A stretch of 64,000 nt of DNA from Aldrovandia affinis. Taxonomy: Eukaryota > Chordata > Actinopteri > Notacanthiformes > Halosauridae. Below, piece after piece: positions 13,224 through 23,075 of the stretch. Location of the stretch: contig JAINUG010000114.1 in NCBI GenBank assembly GCA_029706075.1, positions 2,232,001-2,296,000 on the forward strand, read 5' to 3'. Made by a program: the position numbers and the translations under genes. Position 1 is the first letter of the stretch. Each line of letters begins with the position of its first letter. Below the pieces are notes generated by a model. That model was not told the DNA's origin and made no database searches. It was given only the letters and a program-made list of their open reading frames with translations.

Positions 13224-13393
13224 ACTGGTGTCAGGAACGATGTCGGAAAACCAGGCGCGGACCCAGAAATGCAATAATGTCTTTTATTGCATAAACAACA
13301 GGCAATGGTCAAACAGGAGCAATCAGGGCAATACAGGCATCCAAAGAGTGGTCGGGGACAGGCAAAGTTCGTTCCAGGATTCAGGTAATAAAG

Positions 13394-16300
13394 CTACCCC
13401 GCCGACTCTCCCCTCTCAAAATCGGCCGCCAGACCAGCGAGAACCGGTGTCTACACCCAGCTCTTCGTCAAGCGGAGTCTCCGTGAAATTAGGACTACTG
13501 AACGCGAGATCCGTGAAAGAAAAAACATCGGTCTGGTCTGACTTTATCAGGATTTTTTCGCCATCACAGAAAGTTGGCAAGTCCCAGGAGATTTCTCCGC
13601 GCTCATAGAACTCTGCCCAGTTGGCTGGAAATTCCACTGCACTCCGAGATGTGGCAAGATGGGAGGGGGCGTGGCCTTCATGTACAAGGACAATTAGACC
13701 TGTTCCATGCTGAACTGCCCCACTTTCTCCAGCTTTGAAGCTCAGCTAGTTAAAGTGGGCTCAGCTGACCCCCTCCTGGTCATTATCATCTACCGTCCGA
13801 CGGACAGCAGGGTTTTTAAAGAAACTAAGAACTTTATATCTCAGTTCTCTACTTTCCTCACAGAAATCATCCCCAGCCACGACAGGGTGTTGATTTTGGG
13901 CGACTTTAACATCCATGTTGACAATCCCATCAGGGCTTTTGAGAGTGAGTTTATGGACCTGATCCAGTCTTTCAGACTGATCCAACATGTCTCTGGTCCC
14001 ACCCACAAAGGAGGACACACCCTAGATCTCGTCCTCTCTCTGGATCTCCCCATCAGAGCCCATGTTGACTGTGACCATGATGCCGTGCTTTTTAATTCAT
14101 CCTTGCCCCCCCACTAACTCTCAACGCCCCGTACGACTCTCTCGTTCCATCAATGCCCAGACACCCACCAAGTTTTCCTCCGCCTTTACCGCCGCCAAAA
14201 ACACAGCAGGCGAAAAACCATCTTCAGACCCTGAGGAACTCACCATCATGTTTAACTCCACCTGCCAGTCTATCCTGGACACCATCGCCCCTCTCACCCT
14301 CAAGAAGCCCAAACCAGCGGCTACCCACTGGCTCAATGACACCACTAGAGCACAGAGGAGGGTTTGGCGGCAGGCTGAGCGCAGGTGGAAGAAAGACTGG
14401 CTACAGATCTCACTGGAGATGCTCAGGGACAGCCAGCAGACCTACCAGAAAGTGGTAAAAAGCGAGAGAGCAAAATACTTTGCCAGTGTAATTGCCAACA
14501 ACTCACACAACCCCAGAGTTTTATTCCAGACCATAAACTCTGTTGCATACCCCTCTCCTACCGCTATCCAGGACCCATCCCCCTCCAAGTGTAAGGAATT
14601 TCTGTCCTTTTTCTCAGAGAAAGTGATTAACATCAGAAGAAATATCCCACCGCCCACTCAGGACCTGGCCACCACTCTGGGATGCTCATTCAATCTCCCC
14701 AGTTTTGACCCCATCTCAATGTCCTCCCTCTCCAAGATGGCCTCCTCACTGAAGCCTACGTCATCCCCCTGGACCCTGTCCCCGCCCCTCTCCTCAAGGA
14801 GGTGTTCGACACAGTTGGTCCACACATCCTCTCCATCATCAACAGCTCCCTAGCTACGGCTATGGTTCCATCCTCCTTTAAACAAGCAGTAGTCCAGCCC
14901 CGTCTTAAAAAACCCAGCTTAGACCCTGCCCTCCTCAGCAACTACAGGCCAATATCCAAACTTCCCTTCCTCTCTAAACTACTGGAAAAGGCTGTTCTCA
15001 GTCAGCTGCTCCCCTACCTCCACCGCAACAACAGACTGGGGAAATTCCAGTCTGGCTTCCGGGCTGGTCACAGCACTGAGTCCGCCCTCCTGAAGGTACT
15101 GAACGACCTACTCCTCATCACCGACTCCGGGAAATGTGCTGCACTGGTCCTCCTCGACCTAAGTGCAGCCTTTGACACGATTGACCACACCATCCTCATC
15201 AATCGCCTCCAACAGGGGGCTGGCATCACAAACACCGCCCTGGCTTGGTTCAAGTCTTACCTTGAAAACAGAACTTTCTCGGTGAGCCTAGCAAACTGCT
15301 CCTCCCAGAAAACCAACCTCACCTCCGGAGTCCCACAGGGTTCGATCCTGGCTCCCATTCTCTTCAATCTCTACATGCTCCCCCTCAGTCAGATTATCAC
15401 TCGACATAACATCTCATTCCACTGCTATGCCGATGATACCCAGGTCTACTTACCACTCACCACAGACGACCCCACTGGTTTAAACCGTCTGAAGGACTGC
15501 CTGGGAAACATCAAGGAGTGGATGTCGCAACTAAATGAGAGCAAGAGCGAGATAATCCTGTTCGGCACATCCACCTCTGTCAGCCAGATCGCTAATAACA
15601 TGGGTAGTCTGTCCACCCTGATAAAACCCCATGTCAAAAACCTGGGAGTCTTCTTTGACTCCGATCTGAAGTTTGACAAGCAAGTGCAAGCAGTGGCACA
15701 GTCCTGCTTTTTCCAACTGCGCACCATTGCAAAAATTAAATCATTCCTCTCTCCCAGCGACCTTCAGAGGGTCACCTTACACTCTGATCTTGTCAAGACT
15801 GGACTATTGTAACGCCCTCTACTCTGGCGTGGCCGAGAAAACCATCAACCGCCTACAACTCGTCCAGAACGCAGCTGCCAGGCTCGTGTCGGGCACCAAA
15901 ATGAGGGACCACATTTCCCCAGTCCTTGCATCCCTCCATTGGCTCCCTGTGAAGCAGAGAGTCAACTTCAAAATCCTCATGTTCGTCTTCAAAGCCCTAA
16001 ATGGTCTCGCTCCAGCCTACATTGAGGAACTCCTGGTCCGATCATCTAGCTCCAGATCCCTCAGATCTAACGACCAAGTTTGCCTGAAGATCCCGCAGTC
16101 AAAATTGCTGACAAAGTGAGACCGAGCATTCACTGTTACTGCGCCGAAACTGTGGAATAAGCTCCCTTTAAACATAAAGTCTGCAAACACCCTACAGACT
16201 TTTAAGGCCCTGCTTAAAACACACCTTTTCGCCAGAGACAATCCCTGAGTTTTAGTTATTTTTTACGGTTGTGTGACAGATGTATTTATGTCTTTATGTT

Positions 16301-16449
16301 CTTTGTTTGTTTGGATAGCTGCTTGTACTTTACATGTTCCTATTGTTCTTGTCTTTTGTTTTCCTCTTTCTCGGGCTGCGCCCCGGGCTGATGTAACTAT
16401 TGGTTGGGGGGCGCAATATAAATAAATGAAATGAAATGAAATGAAATGA
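13394..16449 (+). mobile_element. L2/Rex1-group LINE inserted into a solo LTR
   Basis: A ~3.05-kb non-LTR retrotransposon with an endonuclease, a reverse transcriptase and a C-terminal region in that order, ending in an (ATGAA)5 tandem tail. The 5' junction is estimated as the point where the LTR sequence is lost (about 13390-13395). There is no ORF1, so it is either 5'-truncated or of a type without one. I could not define a clear target duplication at its ends. The RT reading ('SFHCYADDTQVYLPL') and the tandem 3' tail fit the CR1/L2/Rex1 group; finer assignment needs a tree. Confidence 0.88.
13490..16248 (+). pseudogene. LINE ORF2 (endonuclease-reverse transcriptase), frameshifted
   Basis: The product would nick the target DNA and reverse-transcribe the LINE RNA. 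An APE-type endonuclease starts at about 13490 with LGLLNARSVKEK, then AITESW and MGGGVAFMYKD, and continues in another frame with IIYRP and LILGDFNIHV (13700-14100). A linker follows (14120-14740). The RT (14800-15800) carries LSNYRPIS, LLDLSAAFDTIDH, SGVPQGSILAPILF and the catalytic YADD at 15425-15436. The C-terminal part (15790-16248) carries LDYCNALYSG, LHWLPV, a VTAPKLWNKLP block and a terminal THLFARD. Reading it needs at least four frame changes (near 13580, 14100, 14760 and 15790). There are also two internal stops, after MYKDN (near 13697) and in the C-terminal part near 16117. The copy is dead although the RT core frame is intact over 336 codons. Confidence 0.92.
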
Positions 16450-16450
16450 A
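16426..16450 (+). repeat. (ATGAA)5 LINE tail
   Basis: Five exact pentamers directly after 'aatataaata'. They form the 3' tail of the LINE and mark its junction with the host LTR. Confidence 0.9.
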
Positions 16451-17012
16451 GGTGTGTCAGAGGCAGGCAAGACGTGGTCAATGGGCAGGCGGAGGTCAAT
16501 AACGGGAAATCAGTCCAGGGAACACAGAGAGGAGCGGGACTGGAACCACAAGGAGCACGAACAGGTGGGTCGGGAACGAGACTGGGATACAGATGAACAC
16601 GGGAGCACGAACAAAAACACAATGAAACAAAACACGGGTAAACAGAGAAAACGCTGGAGAGTTGTGTAGGCATACACAAAGCACAAGACAATCTGGCAAC
16701 GAACATGGGAAAATGCACAGTTTATATACATTTAGACATAACAAGAAACAATCAGGAATTAACACGAATGCAGCTGACTGCAATCAGACACATAAGGAAT
16801 AAGTGAAAAAGATAATACAATGACGAGACAATCTGGAAATGAACAGCTTAACTACATCAGACATAACGAGAAACAGGTGAAAACAATAATACAATGACGA
16901 GACTGGAAACAGGTAAGCGAATGTAAAAACACGGACTGGACAACAAGGAAAACATGGAATAAACTACAAACACCCAATTATGGGGAACATGAACACAAGA
17001 TGTGACAACTGG

Positions 17013-17905
17013 TCCTTCATTCCTACCTCCAGATACTGATCACACCATACAACCCAGCTAGACATCTCCACTCAGCCTCCTCTTGCCAACTGGCTGTCTC
17101 ATCCCTCCAGGCACCAGGCAGCCACTCCTGGCCTCGCCTCTTCTCTGCAGGCACGTGCACAGATAGGGCCCAAGGGGGGTTTGAGCCCCTGCCCTTTTGC
17201 CCTCAGAGTCAAAAAGTGGTGTAGAAGAGGCCAATACACCTGTCTCCAATGAAAGGCAAAATACTTCTCACCTCCCTGACCCTGGATCAGTTTTTCAGCC
17301 ATATACATAGATGTAACAAATATATAAGAGTGTGATTAAGTAGTGCGTGCATGCGTTTTTGAATATAATATAATACTGTGGTTTATTTTCCTCTCAGTGT
17401 GATACTCAAAAACATGTTACTAAAATCAAACTGTAGTTCAGTAGTTGTACCATATGTCTAATTTATCAAATATATGCAGTGTAACAAAATGATACAGAAC
17501 ATGAAAACAGAAGCAAGTTTTGAAACCCCAAATTCAGGGGGCTTATGTATCAAGCATGTCAGAGCTTATGTATCAAGCATTCACTGCTGATCTAGAATCT
17601 TATCATTACTTATAATGAAAGGTAAAACAGGTCCCATGTTATGAACATAGTGTGTGATTATGGATGGTAGCGGTGTGGCAACATCGGGGTGGGAATAGTG
17701 CATGTCGGTGGGGTGATTACCCTTTTTTTTGCTTGAGCCCCTGCCCCCCAAAATGTCTGTGCATGGCCCTGCTTCTATGCCCTGGACCCCCATTGGTGGA
17801 ATGACCTTACATGCTCAGTCAGGATTGCAGAATCCCTGGCCATCTTCTGTAAGAGACTGAAAACCCACCTTCAGACTATACTTCCACAGAATATATTTGA
17901 GTAAT
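17013..17905 (+). mobile_element. L2 LINE 3' fragment, interrupted by a hAT element
   Basis: 17013-17147 and 17772-17905 read as one L2 3' terminal segment. It includes 'ccaactggctgtctcatccc', 'aggcaccaggcagccac' and 'ctggcctcgcctcttctctg', then 'ccctggacccccattggtgg', 'aatgacctt' and 'gagactgaaaacccacctt'. This matches the C-terminal coding end of fish L2 elements (a WN(D/E)LP...KTHL region) in a decayed state. The 624-bp insertion at 17148-17771 separates the halves. Confidence 0.72.
17148..17771. mobile_element. Non-autonomous hAT element (624 bp)
   Basis: The left end reads CAGGCACGTGCACAGATAGG. The right end read inward is CAGGGCCATGCACAGACATT, and a second shared block (TTTGAGCCCCTGCCC-like) follows on both sides. 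It is flanked by CTTCTCTG (17140-17147) and CTTCTATG (17772-17779), an 8-bp duplication with one mismatch, as expected for hAT. No transposase-like frame is present. Confidence 0.82.
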
Positions 17906-18562
17906 ACAAATATAATAATAATAAATTATTATAATAAATAATAACATTTCTAACATAAATGTCTCCAGCCTTTAATCATGCTTGATCACGTCCATGCATT
18001 TAAACATTCAGGGATTATCATATAATTTATTAAACTCATCTATTCAAATACAAGTGTAGCTTTTGTAATAGTGATATATATATATATATATATATAATCA
18101 TTTAGAAGCAAATGTATTATATTTCATCCTTGGTTTACAAAGTATATAGGCTCCATGTTCTATTAATTTGCATTCACAGATTTTTCAGGAAAATGAAGTA
18201 GGCTACATCAAATAGCCTTGTAAAGCTTTCTCATTCTTTGATTTCGTTATGACATGCTCCTTTAAATTGGTAGTGGTGGGGCATACACAGAACATTGGGC
18301 AAAATGTAAACATGTCTTAGGGACTGAATGGGAGATTTGCTGTGAATCAACTGATGCTCAATTAAAATTGTAATCATCAAACAAACCGTAGCTAAACCCA
18401 AGTTTTTTTTAAACTGCCATAAAACAATGCAACATTGCAGGGAATAAAGTCACACTGCAATCAACCCACATTACCTTTGTAACTTTGTGCATCCATCTAG
18501 TGTTCTTCATGTGATTTACGGACACTTTAAAATTACACAACCCAAAGTGATTGGTGGTTAAG
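17906..18562. other. Unassigned AT-rich DNA
   Basis: No gene seen. It starts with an AAT-rich tract at 17915-17945, which may be the tail of the L2 fragment, and has an (AT)n microsatellite at 18073-18096. Confidence 0.5.
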
Positions 18563-18572
18563 TAGCAAATGG

Positions 18573-18940
18573 AGGGCCTCCCGGGTGGTGTAGTGGTTAG
18601 AACGTTCAACGCTGGCCACTGCGACCGGGGTCCGATTCTACCAGAGTCGGCTCTGGCCGGGAGTGCCACAAGGGGCGGCAATTGGCTGTCCGCCCCAGGG
18701 AGGGGAGAGCGAAGCCAACATGAAGTTTGCTGTGTACAGGAGTGGCTCTGAGTACCGAAGTTACGGTCCACACTCTTGGTGAGTGCCGTCTCGGAGGAGA
18801 CGATACTTTGCCCATGTCACTGCCGGTCACAGGGCTACAGCAGCAAACTCACATTACAAGGGGAGGAATGACATGAAAAATAGAGGGCTACTAAATTGGG
18901 AGAAAATGGGATAAAAATCTGAAACAGAATTTATTACAAA
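18573..18940 (+). mobile_element. tRNA-derived SINE, full length, plus strand
   Basis: Same family as 12142-12513. The A box TGGTGTAGTGG is at 18586-18596 and a slightly decayed B box GGTCCGATTCT at 18629-18639. The shared body includes 'gggagtgccacaaggggcgg' and 'ttggctgtccgcccca', and the 3' end is 'gggataaaaatctgaaaca'. It is flanked by an exact 10-bp duplication TAGCAAATGG (18563-18572, 18941-18950). Confidence 0.92.
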
Positions 18941-18950
18941 TAGCAAATGG

Positions 18951-20223
18951 CTCCCAAATGTTGAACCCAATGAATGTTACCTTGTATGTCGACAGGTACT
19001 ACCAATCATGGTGGAGACTGTTCAAATTAAGTTTGTTCTCACTATCAAACAGTCTTACATTCATACATGTTCTCATATTTTGTAATTGAAGACTTCACTG
19101 CGCCCTCATGTGGTCATAGCCTGACCCTGGAATTTGAGACCTTGAAGGATGCCCGTGTCAGGAGAAGATTCATCTCTTCACCTCCTTTGCAGAGGTCTGT
19201 GTTGTGGACAAACACACAGAAGATTAAATCTGCCAAAAGCCTCCGTAATGATCAACACTCTCCACACGTCAGGAGAGGAAATGCCATCCACTGTCTTACC
19301 CCTGACTGCGAACGTGTCACTAACCGTGAAAGGTTTTGACAAGAAAAACGAAGTGCAGTGTTTCCTGTGGCCTCGAGTGCATCTCCTGAATAATAAATTG
19401 TTCCCTTACTCACCCCTTGGATTAGTCATGCCCCTGTGATGATCCAGTCTGGAGAAATTGTTTCCCACACGATCTGTGGCTTTTAGAAAAAGGCCATATG
19501 AAACTGTCAGCTCACATCGCAAAGAGGATTTTGAAATGTGAATTAAAGAAATTATGTTCATTTCACAGAGGCATCTCTACCTTTTTTATTCATGTATTTC
19601 TCTTTTTTTGTGGGGAAGCAACACACATTGCTCTATGTTCTTATTGAAAGAGTTTACAAATATGAAGGATATTGACCTTTTCACCTTGTCACCTCAAAGT
19701 AATATCTGTGCAATGGTCTGTTGTGAATCTGTTCCATTTGAATGGCTACATGTAAGCATGTGCTGAAGTGGTATTATTGTGATTTATATTCTGTGGTGAA
19801 ATTAAGTAAGTGTGCTATTATAATGTCAAACTAAATCAAAGTTCATTGCAAATGGCAGCACAGAAATTAAAATAATGTAATATTGTAGAAAAATGACCAC
19901 ATGATTATATTTCCTAGTACAAAATATGGTTCCTCACTTCACTTTTTATATCAAATATTAATTAATGTGCTTATTTATTGTATAACCAGGGTATTGATTA
20001 TTCTTCAAATTAATTATTGTTTCTTGCTTCTGTTAAAATTTGTTCTTGATGGTCTTTGAAATACCATAAAAATAACATTTTTATTGAAATGTTTTTTGAT
20101 GAGTTAATGATTTTTAGTTATATTTTAATTTAAATTATTGAATGATTGAATGATTATTGGGATACGGAGCTCATATGTTGGAAAATACAATCAATTGGGT
20201 AAATGTTTGTATTGTCAGTGAAT
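18951..20223. other. Unassigned single-copy DNA
   Basis: No gene or transposon recognised. 19080-19430 is unusually GC-balanced with overlapping open frames of 90-96 codons on the plus strand. They have no domain signature, so I do not call them. 19800-20160 is AT-rich. Confidence 0.5.
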
Positions 20224-20379
20224 GTGTTGTGGCAGCCCAAAGGGTTGCACCAGAAAATGGCTGCCTGGCCTCCAACACATGGCAGCCATTTTGACTACAT
20301 TTCCCAGCAGACCACAGAAACACCTGAACGAAGTCAGGCAATGGGAGCTAACGACCAGCTGAAAGCCATTTTGAAGGCC

Positions 20380-20386
20380 TATTTAA
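20380..20386 (+). promoter_or_regulatory. Candidate TATA box of the 5' LTR
   Basis: TATTTAA lies 152 bp into the LTR and 377 bp upstream of AATAAA, a usual U3 position. The same motif is at 23228-23234 in the 3' LTR. Start site and activity are not known. Confidence 0.55.
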
Positions 20387-20451
20387 AGGGCTGAATCCCT
20401 TTGTTCTGCGATAGGAGTAGGAACGTGTTTGGGGAAGGAGTGCGGTGTGTT

Positions 20452-20452
<1 letters not shown>

Positions 20453-20496
<44 letters not shown>

Positions 20497-20526
20497 CGAG
20501 AGAGCGAGAGAGCGAGAGAGCGAGAG
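20453..20526. repeat. (GA)n/(GAGAGC)n microsatellite in the 5' LTR
   Basis: Pure GA repeats followed by five GAGAGC-type units. The 3' LTR has a shorter version at about 23300-23337. This is the only difference I see between the LTRs. Confidence 0.9.
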
Positions 20527-20762
20527 AAAGAAACCTGTGGAAGTCGTGGACCAGCCAGGATTTGTAAAGAGTGTTGGAGTGTGTTTTTGTGTGTCTTTGA
20601 AATTGGATTGTGTTGGACTTTGACTACGGACTGGATTGCGGACTACGAACTGGATTTTGGACATTGGAACGGACTTGGACAACGAGATAAGGATTGTGGA
20701 CTTTGTTTGTATTCCCCTGAAGACCCCACCCTTTGTTTCGTGTTGCCCTTGTTTGTTTGTAC

Positions 20763-20768
20763 AATAAA
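20763..20768 (+). terminator. LTR polyadenylation signal AATAAA
   Basis: AATAAA is preceded by a T/G-rich stretch. The copy at 23573-23578 in the 3' LTR would be the one used to end the element transcript. Confidence 0.6.
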
Positions 20769-20870
20769 TCATTATTGTTGCTGATATTACTGCCTCCTCC
20801 GTGTTCTTACACTTGCCTACGCCCCCTGCAAGGTCCGTGAGTGTCGCCCAACCCTTGGGGACGCCACATA

Positions 20871-20888
20871 TGGTGGAGAATGCGGGCA
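20871..20888 (+). other. Primer-binding-like site
   Basis: TGGTGGAGAATGCGGGCA begins two bases after the 5' LTR, the standard place for a tRNA primer site, and starts with TGG (complement of a CCA end). I could not match it to a particular tRNA from memory. The first ATG of the cargo frame (20880) lies inside it. Confidence 0.55.
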
Positions 20889-23033
20889 GAGGGCACCTAT
20901 AGGCAAGAGGAGGTAGTGCAGCAGGAATCTTCTTTGGTTTGTGCAACAGACTCCATGACAGAAGAGATGGAGAGACTGAAGAGACGGGCAGCCATGATGG
21001 AGGACCGATGGCGTGCCACCCTCCGTGAGGTCCAACAGCTGGAGCAGAGTGCCCAGCTTGAGCAGTGCAAGGCAAAGCTGGAGGTGAGCGCCTCAGAGGA
21101 GCGCCACCTGCTGGCCGTGATGAAGTTGCAAGAGGAGCACCACATGGACTCCCTGGGAGTGCTGGGAATCATGGGTGGGGAGCTGGAAAAGGAGAAGGCG
21201 TCCCATGGCGATGAGATGAGGCGTGTCGAGTCCCACAACCTGGCGCTCAAAGAGCAGGTGAGAGCCCTAACCCAGATGCGTGAGGATGAGCAGCGACAGT
21301 GTCTGGACATGCAGGAGTCCCAGGACCAGGCCACAGATGAGTATGCCAGGGCCTTGGGGGATGCACAGACCAGGCTCGCCCAGAAGGAGGCAGAGCTAAG
21401 GAAAGCAGCGGAGAACCATGCGTCCGAGGCGGAGCAACTCCGGTGCCGAGTGGAGCAGGAGAGCAGGGATACGCACCAGGTTGAGGCCAACGCCCTGCGG
21501 GTGCAGCTGGCCCAGCTGGAGAAGAGCGTGGAGCAGGAAAAGGCCCAGAACCAGGAGCTACAGACCGAGCAGGAGAAGCTCCTGGCCCAGAGAGATGACG
21601 TCAGCTCCCAGCTGCAGGAGGTGAACCGCGCCAACAGCCGGCTCCTGGAGCAGCTGACTGAACGGGGCCAAGAGAAGGACAAACTCCAGCAGGAGCTGGA
21701 GGCGACCAGGAAGACGGCGGACAAGCGCAAGGCCATGCTGGACGAGCTGGCCATCGACGTGGCGCAGGAGAAGTCGCGGCACAAGGAGGAGCTGAGCGAC
21801 GCGTGGCTGCAGCACGAGAAGGAAGTGCTGGGCGTGCGGGCGCGCTACGAGAAGGAGCTGCGCGGCCTGCACGAGGACAAGAACCGCACCGAGGAGGAGA
21901 TCCGCTCACAGCTCCGCGACGAGAAGGCCCGCACTCGGGAGCTGGAGAGCCTACAGCAGACGGTGGAGGAGCTGCAGGCTCAAATCCAGTCCATGGAGGG
22001 CACCAAGGGATGGTTCGAGCGCGGACTCAAAGAGGCGGAGGAGACGGCAGAGAAGAGTGCGCTGGAGCACCAGGAGCAGGTCCAGAAGCTGCAGCTGGAG
22101 CAGACCGCACAGCTTCAGGGGAAAATGGCGGAGATAGAAGCCCAGCAGCGGGCCACAGAGAAATCCTTTCGCGAGGTGTTAAAAATCCAAACTGAGACTC
22201 TGCTGGATCTAAAAAATCAACTGGAAGAGGTGAGTGAAGAACTCGAATCTGTAAAGTGTTTTCCTGTCACTAAAGATTGCAGCACACAGGTGGAGTTCTC
22301 GCAGCCAGTGCAGCTGGCAAGAGACAATGACCAGACGGAGTCAGAGTGGGATCGATGGTCCTCAGTCCCCCTCAGCCTGCCGGACCTTGGAGGGGAACGG
22401 GAGGAGCAGTTGGCGGAGGAGGAGCTATGGTGGGACCATAGCGTGGAGGAAAGCCTCTTGGTGATGGCTGAGGCCGGGTGGAACACCCGACCCTCTCCTG
22501 AAGTGGTGAGTCCATTGTTTCCACTGAAGGGGAAAAGTCAGAGAAGAGTCAGGGAGTTTAAAAGGACTCACCTGAAGAGAAACGGGAAACGGAACAGGCA
22601 GATATTTCGATGGAATGACCGTGGGAAGCGTGTGTGGAGCAGAGATGCCAAAAAGACAAAGAGAAAATCAAGTGTTGTGAAGAACATGTTTTCCCTGGTG
22701 GCCAAGCCTAATCACCTGGAAAAGGAGTGGAAGTGGCGGAAAAAGCCAAAGCGAGGAACACGGATTCTGGAATGGCACAAGGTTCACTGGAGGAGCCATG
22801 AACAGCTGGTGAAGCACAGGGCCCGAGGGGTGATCGGTCTGTCCGTGGAGCCCAGAGCCTGTACCCACTGGCGGCCATTTTGTTGCAGGAAAGGTGAGCA
22901 ACTTGCGCCATGCACTAATGACTTTCAGATCTTACAGCAGATGAATGGAGAGGAATCTGGACGTTTGATCCTGGTGGAGCACTGCCTGAGTGGACCTGGA
23001 GAGGGGGACCCTCCTGGTGGCCGCTGGGAATAG
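20880..23033 (+). CDS. Coiled-coil protein carried by an LTR retrotransposon
   Basis: An uninterrupted 717-codon frame from ATG 20880; a second ATG at 20955 would give 692 residues and begins the helical part directly. Residues ~26-458 are almost all Glu/Gln/Lys/Arg/Leu with heptad spacing (for example [53 protein letters not shown]), a long parallel coiled coil like myosin rod, cingulin or golgin proteins. Residues ~460-545 are acidic and Trp-containing ([22 protein letters not shown]). Residues ~550-650 are strongly basic ([37 protein letters not shown]). There is no capsid, CCHC knuckle, protease or polymerase motif. The 21.4-22.1 kb part is clearly more GC-rich than its surroundings. It may be a captured host cDNA or a divergent gag-like structural protein; I cannot name the source gene. 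Antisense frames over it are shadows. Confidence 0.8.
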   Translation: MRAEGTYRQEEVVQQESSLVCATDSMTEEMERLKRRAAMMEDRWRATLREVQQLEQSAQLEQCKAKLEVSASEERHLLAVMKLQEEHHMDSLGVLGIMGGELEKEKASHGDEMRRVESHNLALKEQVRALTQMREDEQRQCLDMQESQDQATDEYARALGDAQTRLAQKEAELRKAAENHASEAEQLRCRVEQESRDTHQVEANALRVQLAQLEKSVEQEKAQNQELQTEQEKLLAQRDDVSSQLQEVNRANSRLLEQLTERGQEKDKLQQELEATRKTADKRKAMLDELAIDVAQEKSRHKEELSDAWLQHEKEVLGVRARYEKELRGLHEDKNRTEEEIRSQLRDEKARTRELESLQQTVEELQAQIQSMEGTKGWFERGLKEAEETAEKSALEHQEQVQKLQLEQTAQLQGKMAEIEAQQRATEKSFREVLKIQTETLLDLKNQLEEVSEELESVKCFPVTKDCSTQVEFSQPVQLARDNDQTESEWDRWSSVPLSLPDLGGEREEQLAEEELWWDHSVEESLLVMAEAGWNTRPSPEVVSPLFPLKGKSQRRVREFKRTHLKRNGKRNRQIFRWNDRGKRVWSRDAKKTKRKSSVVKNMFSLVAKPNHLEKEWKWRKKPKRGTRILEWHKVHWRSHEQLVKHRARGVIGLSVEPRACTHWRPFCCRKGEQLAPCTNDFQILQQMNGEESGRLILVEHCLSGPGEGDPPGGRWE

Positions 23034-23062
23034 GCCGCTCGGCCCTCCCCGAGGTCAGAGCT

Positions 23063-23073
23063 GAGGAGGAGGG
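23063..23073 (+). other. Polypurine tract
   Basis: Eleven purines (GAGGAGGAGGG) end two bases before the 3' LTR, the expected site for plus-strand priming. Confidence 0.7.
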
Positions 23074-23075
23074 TG

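Larger units (their letters stand above)
13229..17007 (-). mobile_element. Solo LTR, minus strand, split by a LINE
   Basis: Read on the minus strand, the LTR starts TGTCACATC at 17007 and ends CCTGACA at 13229. It is flanked by an exact 5-bp duplication ACTGG (13224-13228 and 17008-17012). It has a TATA-like box (complement of 16721-16728) and an AATAAA signal (complement of about 13274-13279), in the order expected for U3-R-U5. Removing the LINE at 13394-16449 leaves roughly 725 bp. No internal retroviral region is present, so this is a solo LTR left by LTR-LTR recombination. The 5-bp duplication and TG...CA ends fit a gypsy- or ERV-type element; which one is not decidable here. Confidence 0.85.
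20228..20868 (+). repeat. 5' LTR (641 bp)
   Basis: It starts TGTGGCAGCCC and ends GGGGACGCCACA. It contains a TATTTAA box (20380-20386), a GA/GAGAGC microsatellite (20453-20526), a run of GGACT/TGGA-rich text (20610-20700) and AATAAA (20763-20768), in U3-R-U5 order. Confidence 0.95.

Noticed and set aside
16263-16783. Several minus-strand frames of 73-151 codons, Cys/Phe-rich
   Set aside because: They lie in the LINE 3' UTR and the LTR half and change frame at the ATGAA tail; no family features.
13229-17007. Reading the interval as one complete LTR retrotransposon with RT
   Set aside because: The RT is a LINE type (FHCYADDTQ, APE endonuclease upstream, tandem ATGAA tail) on the opposite strand to the LTR; there is only one LTR copy.
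20897-21784. Long minus-strand open frame opposite the coiled coil
   Set aside because: It is Ser/Cys/Ala-rich, the standard antisense shadow of Glu/Lys/Leu-rich coding sequence; the plus strand has the heptad pattern and the LTR orientation.
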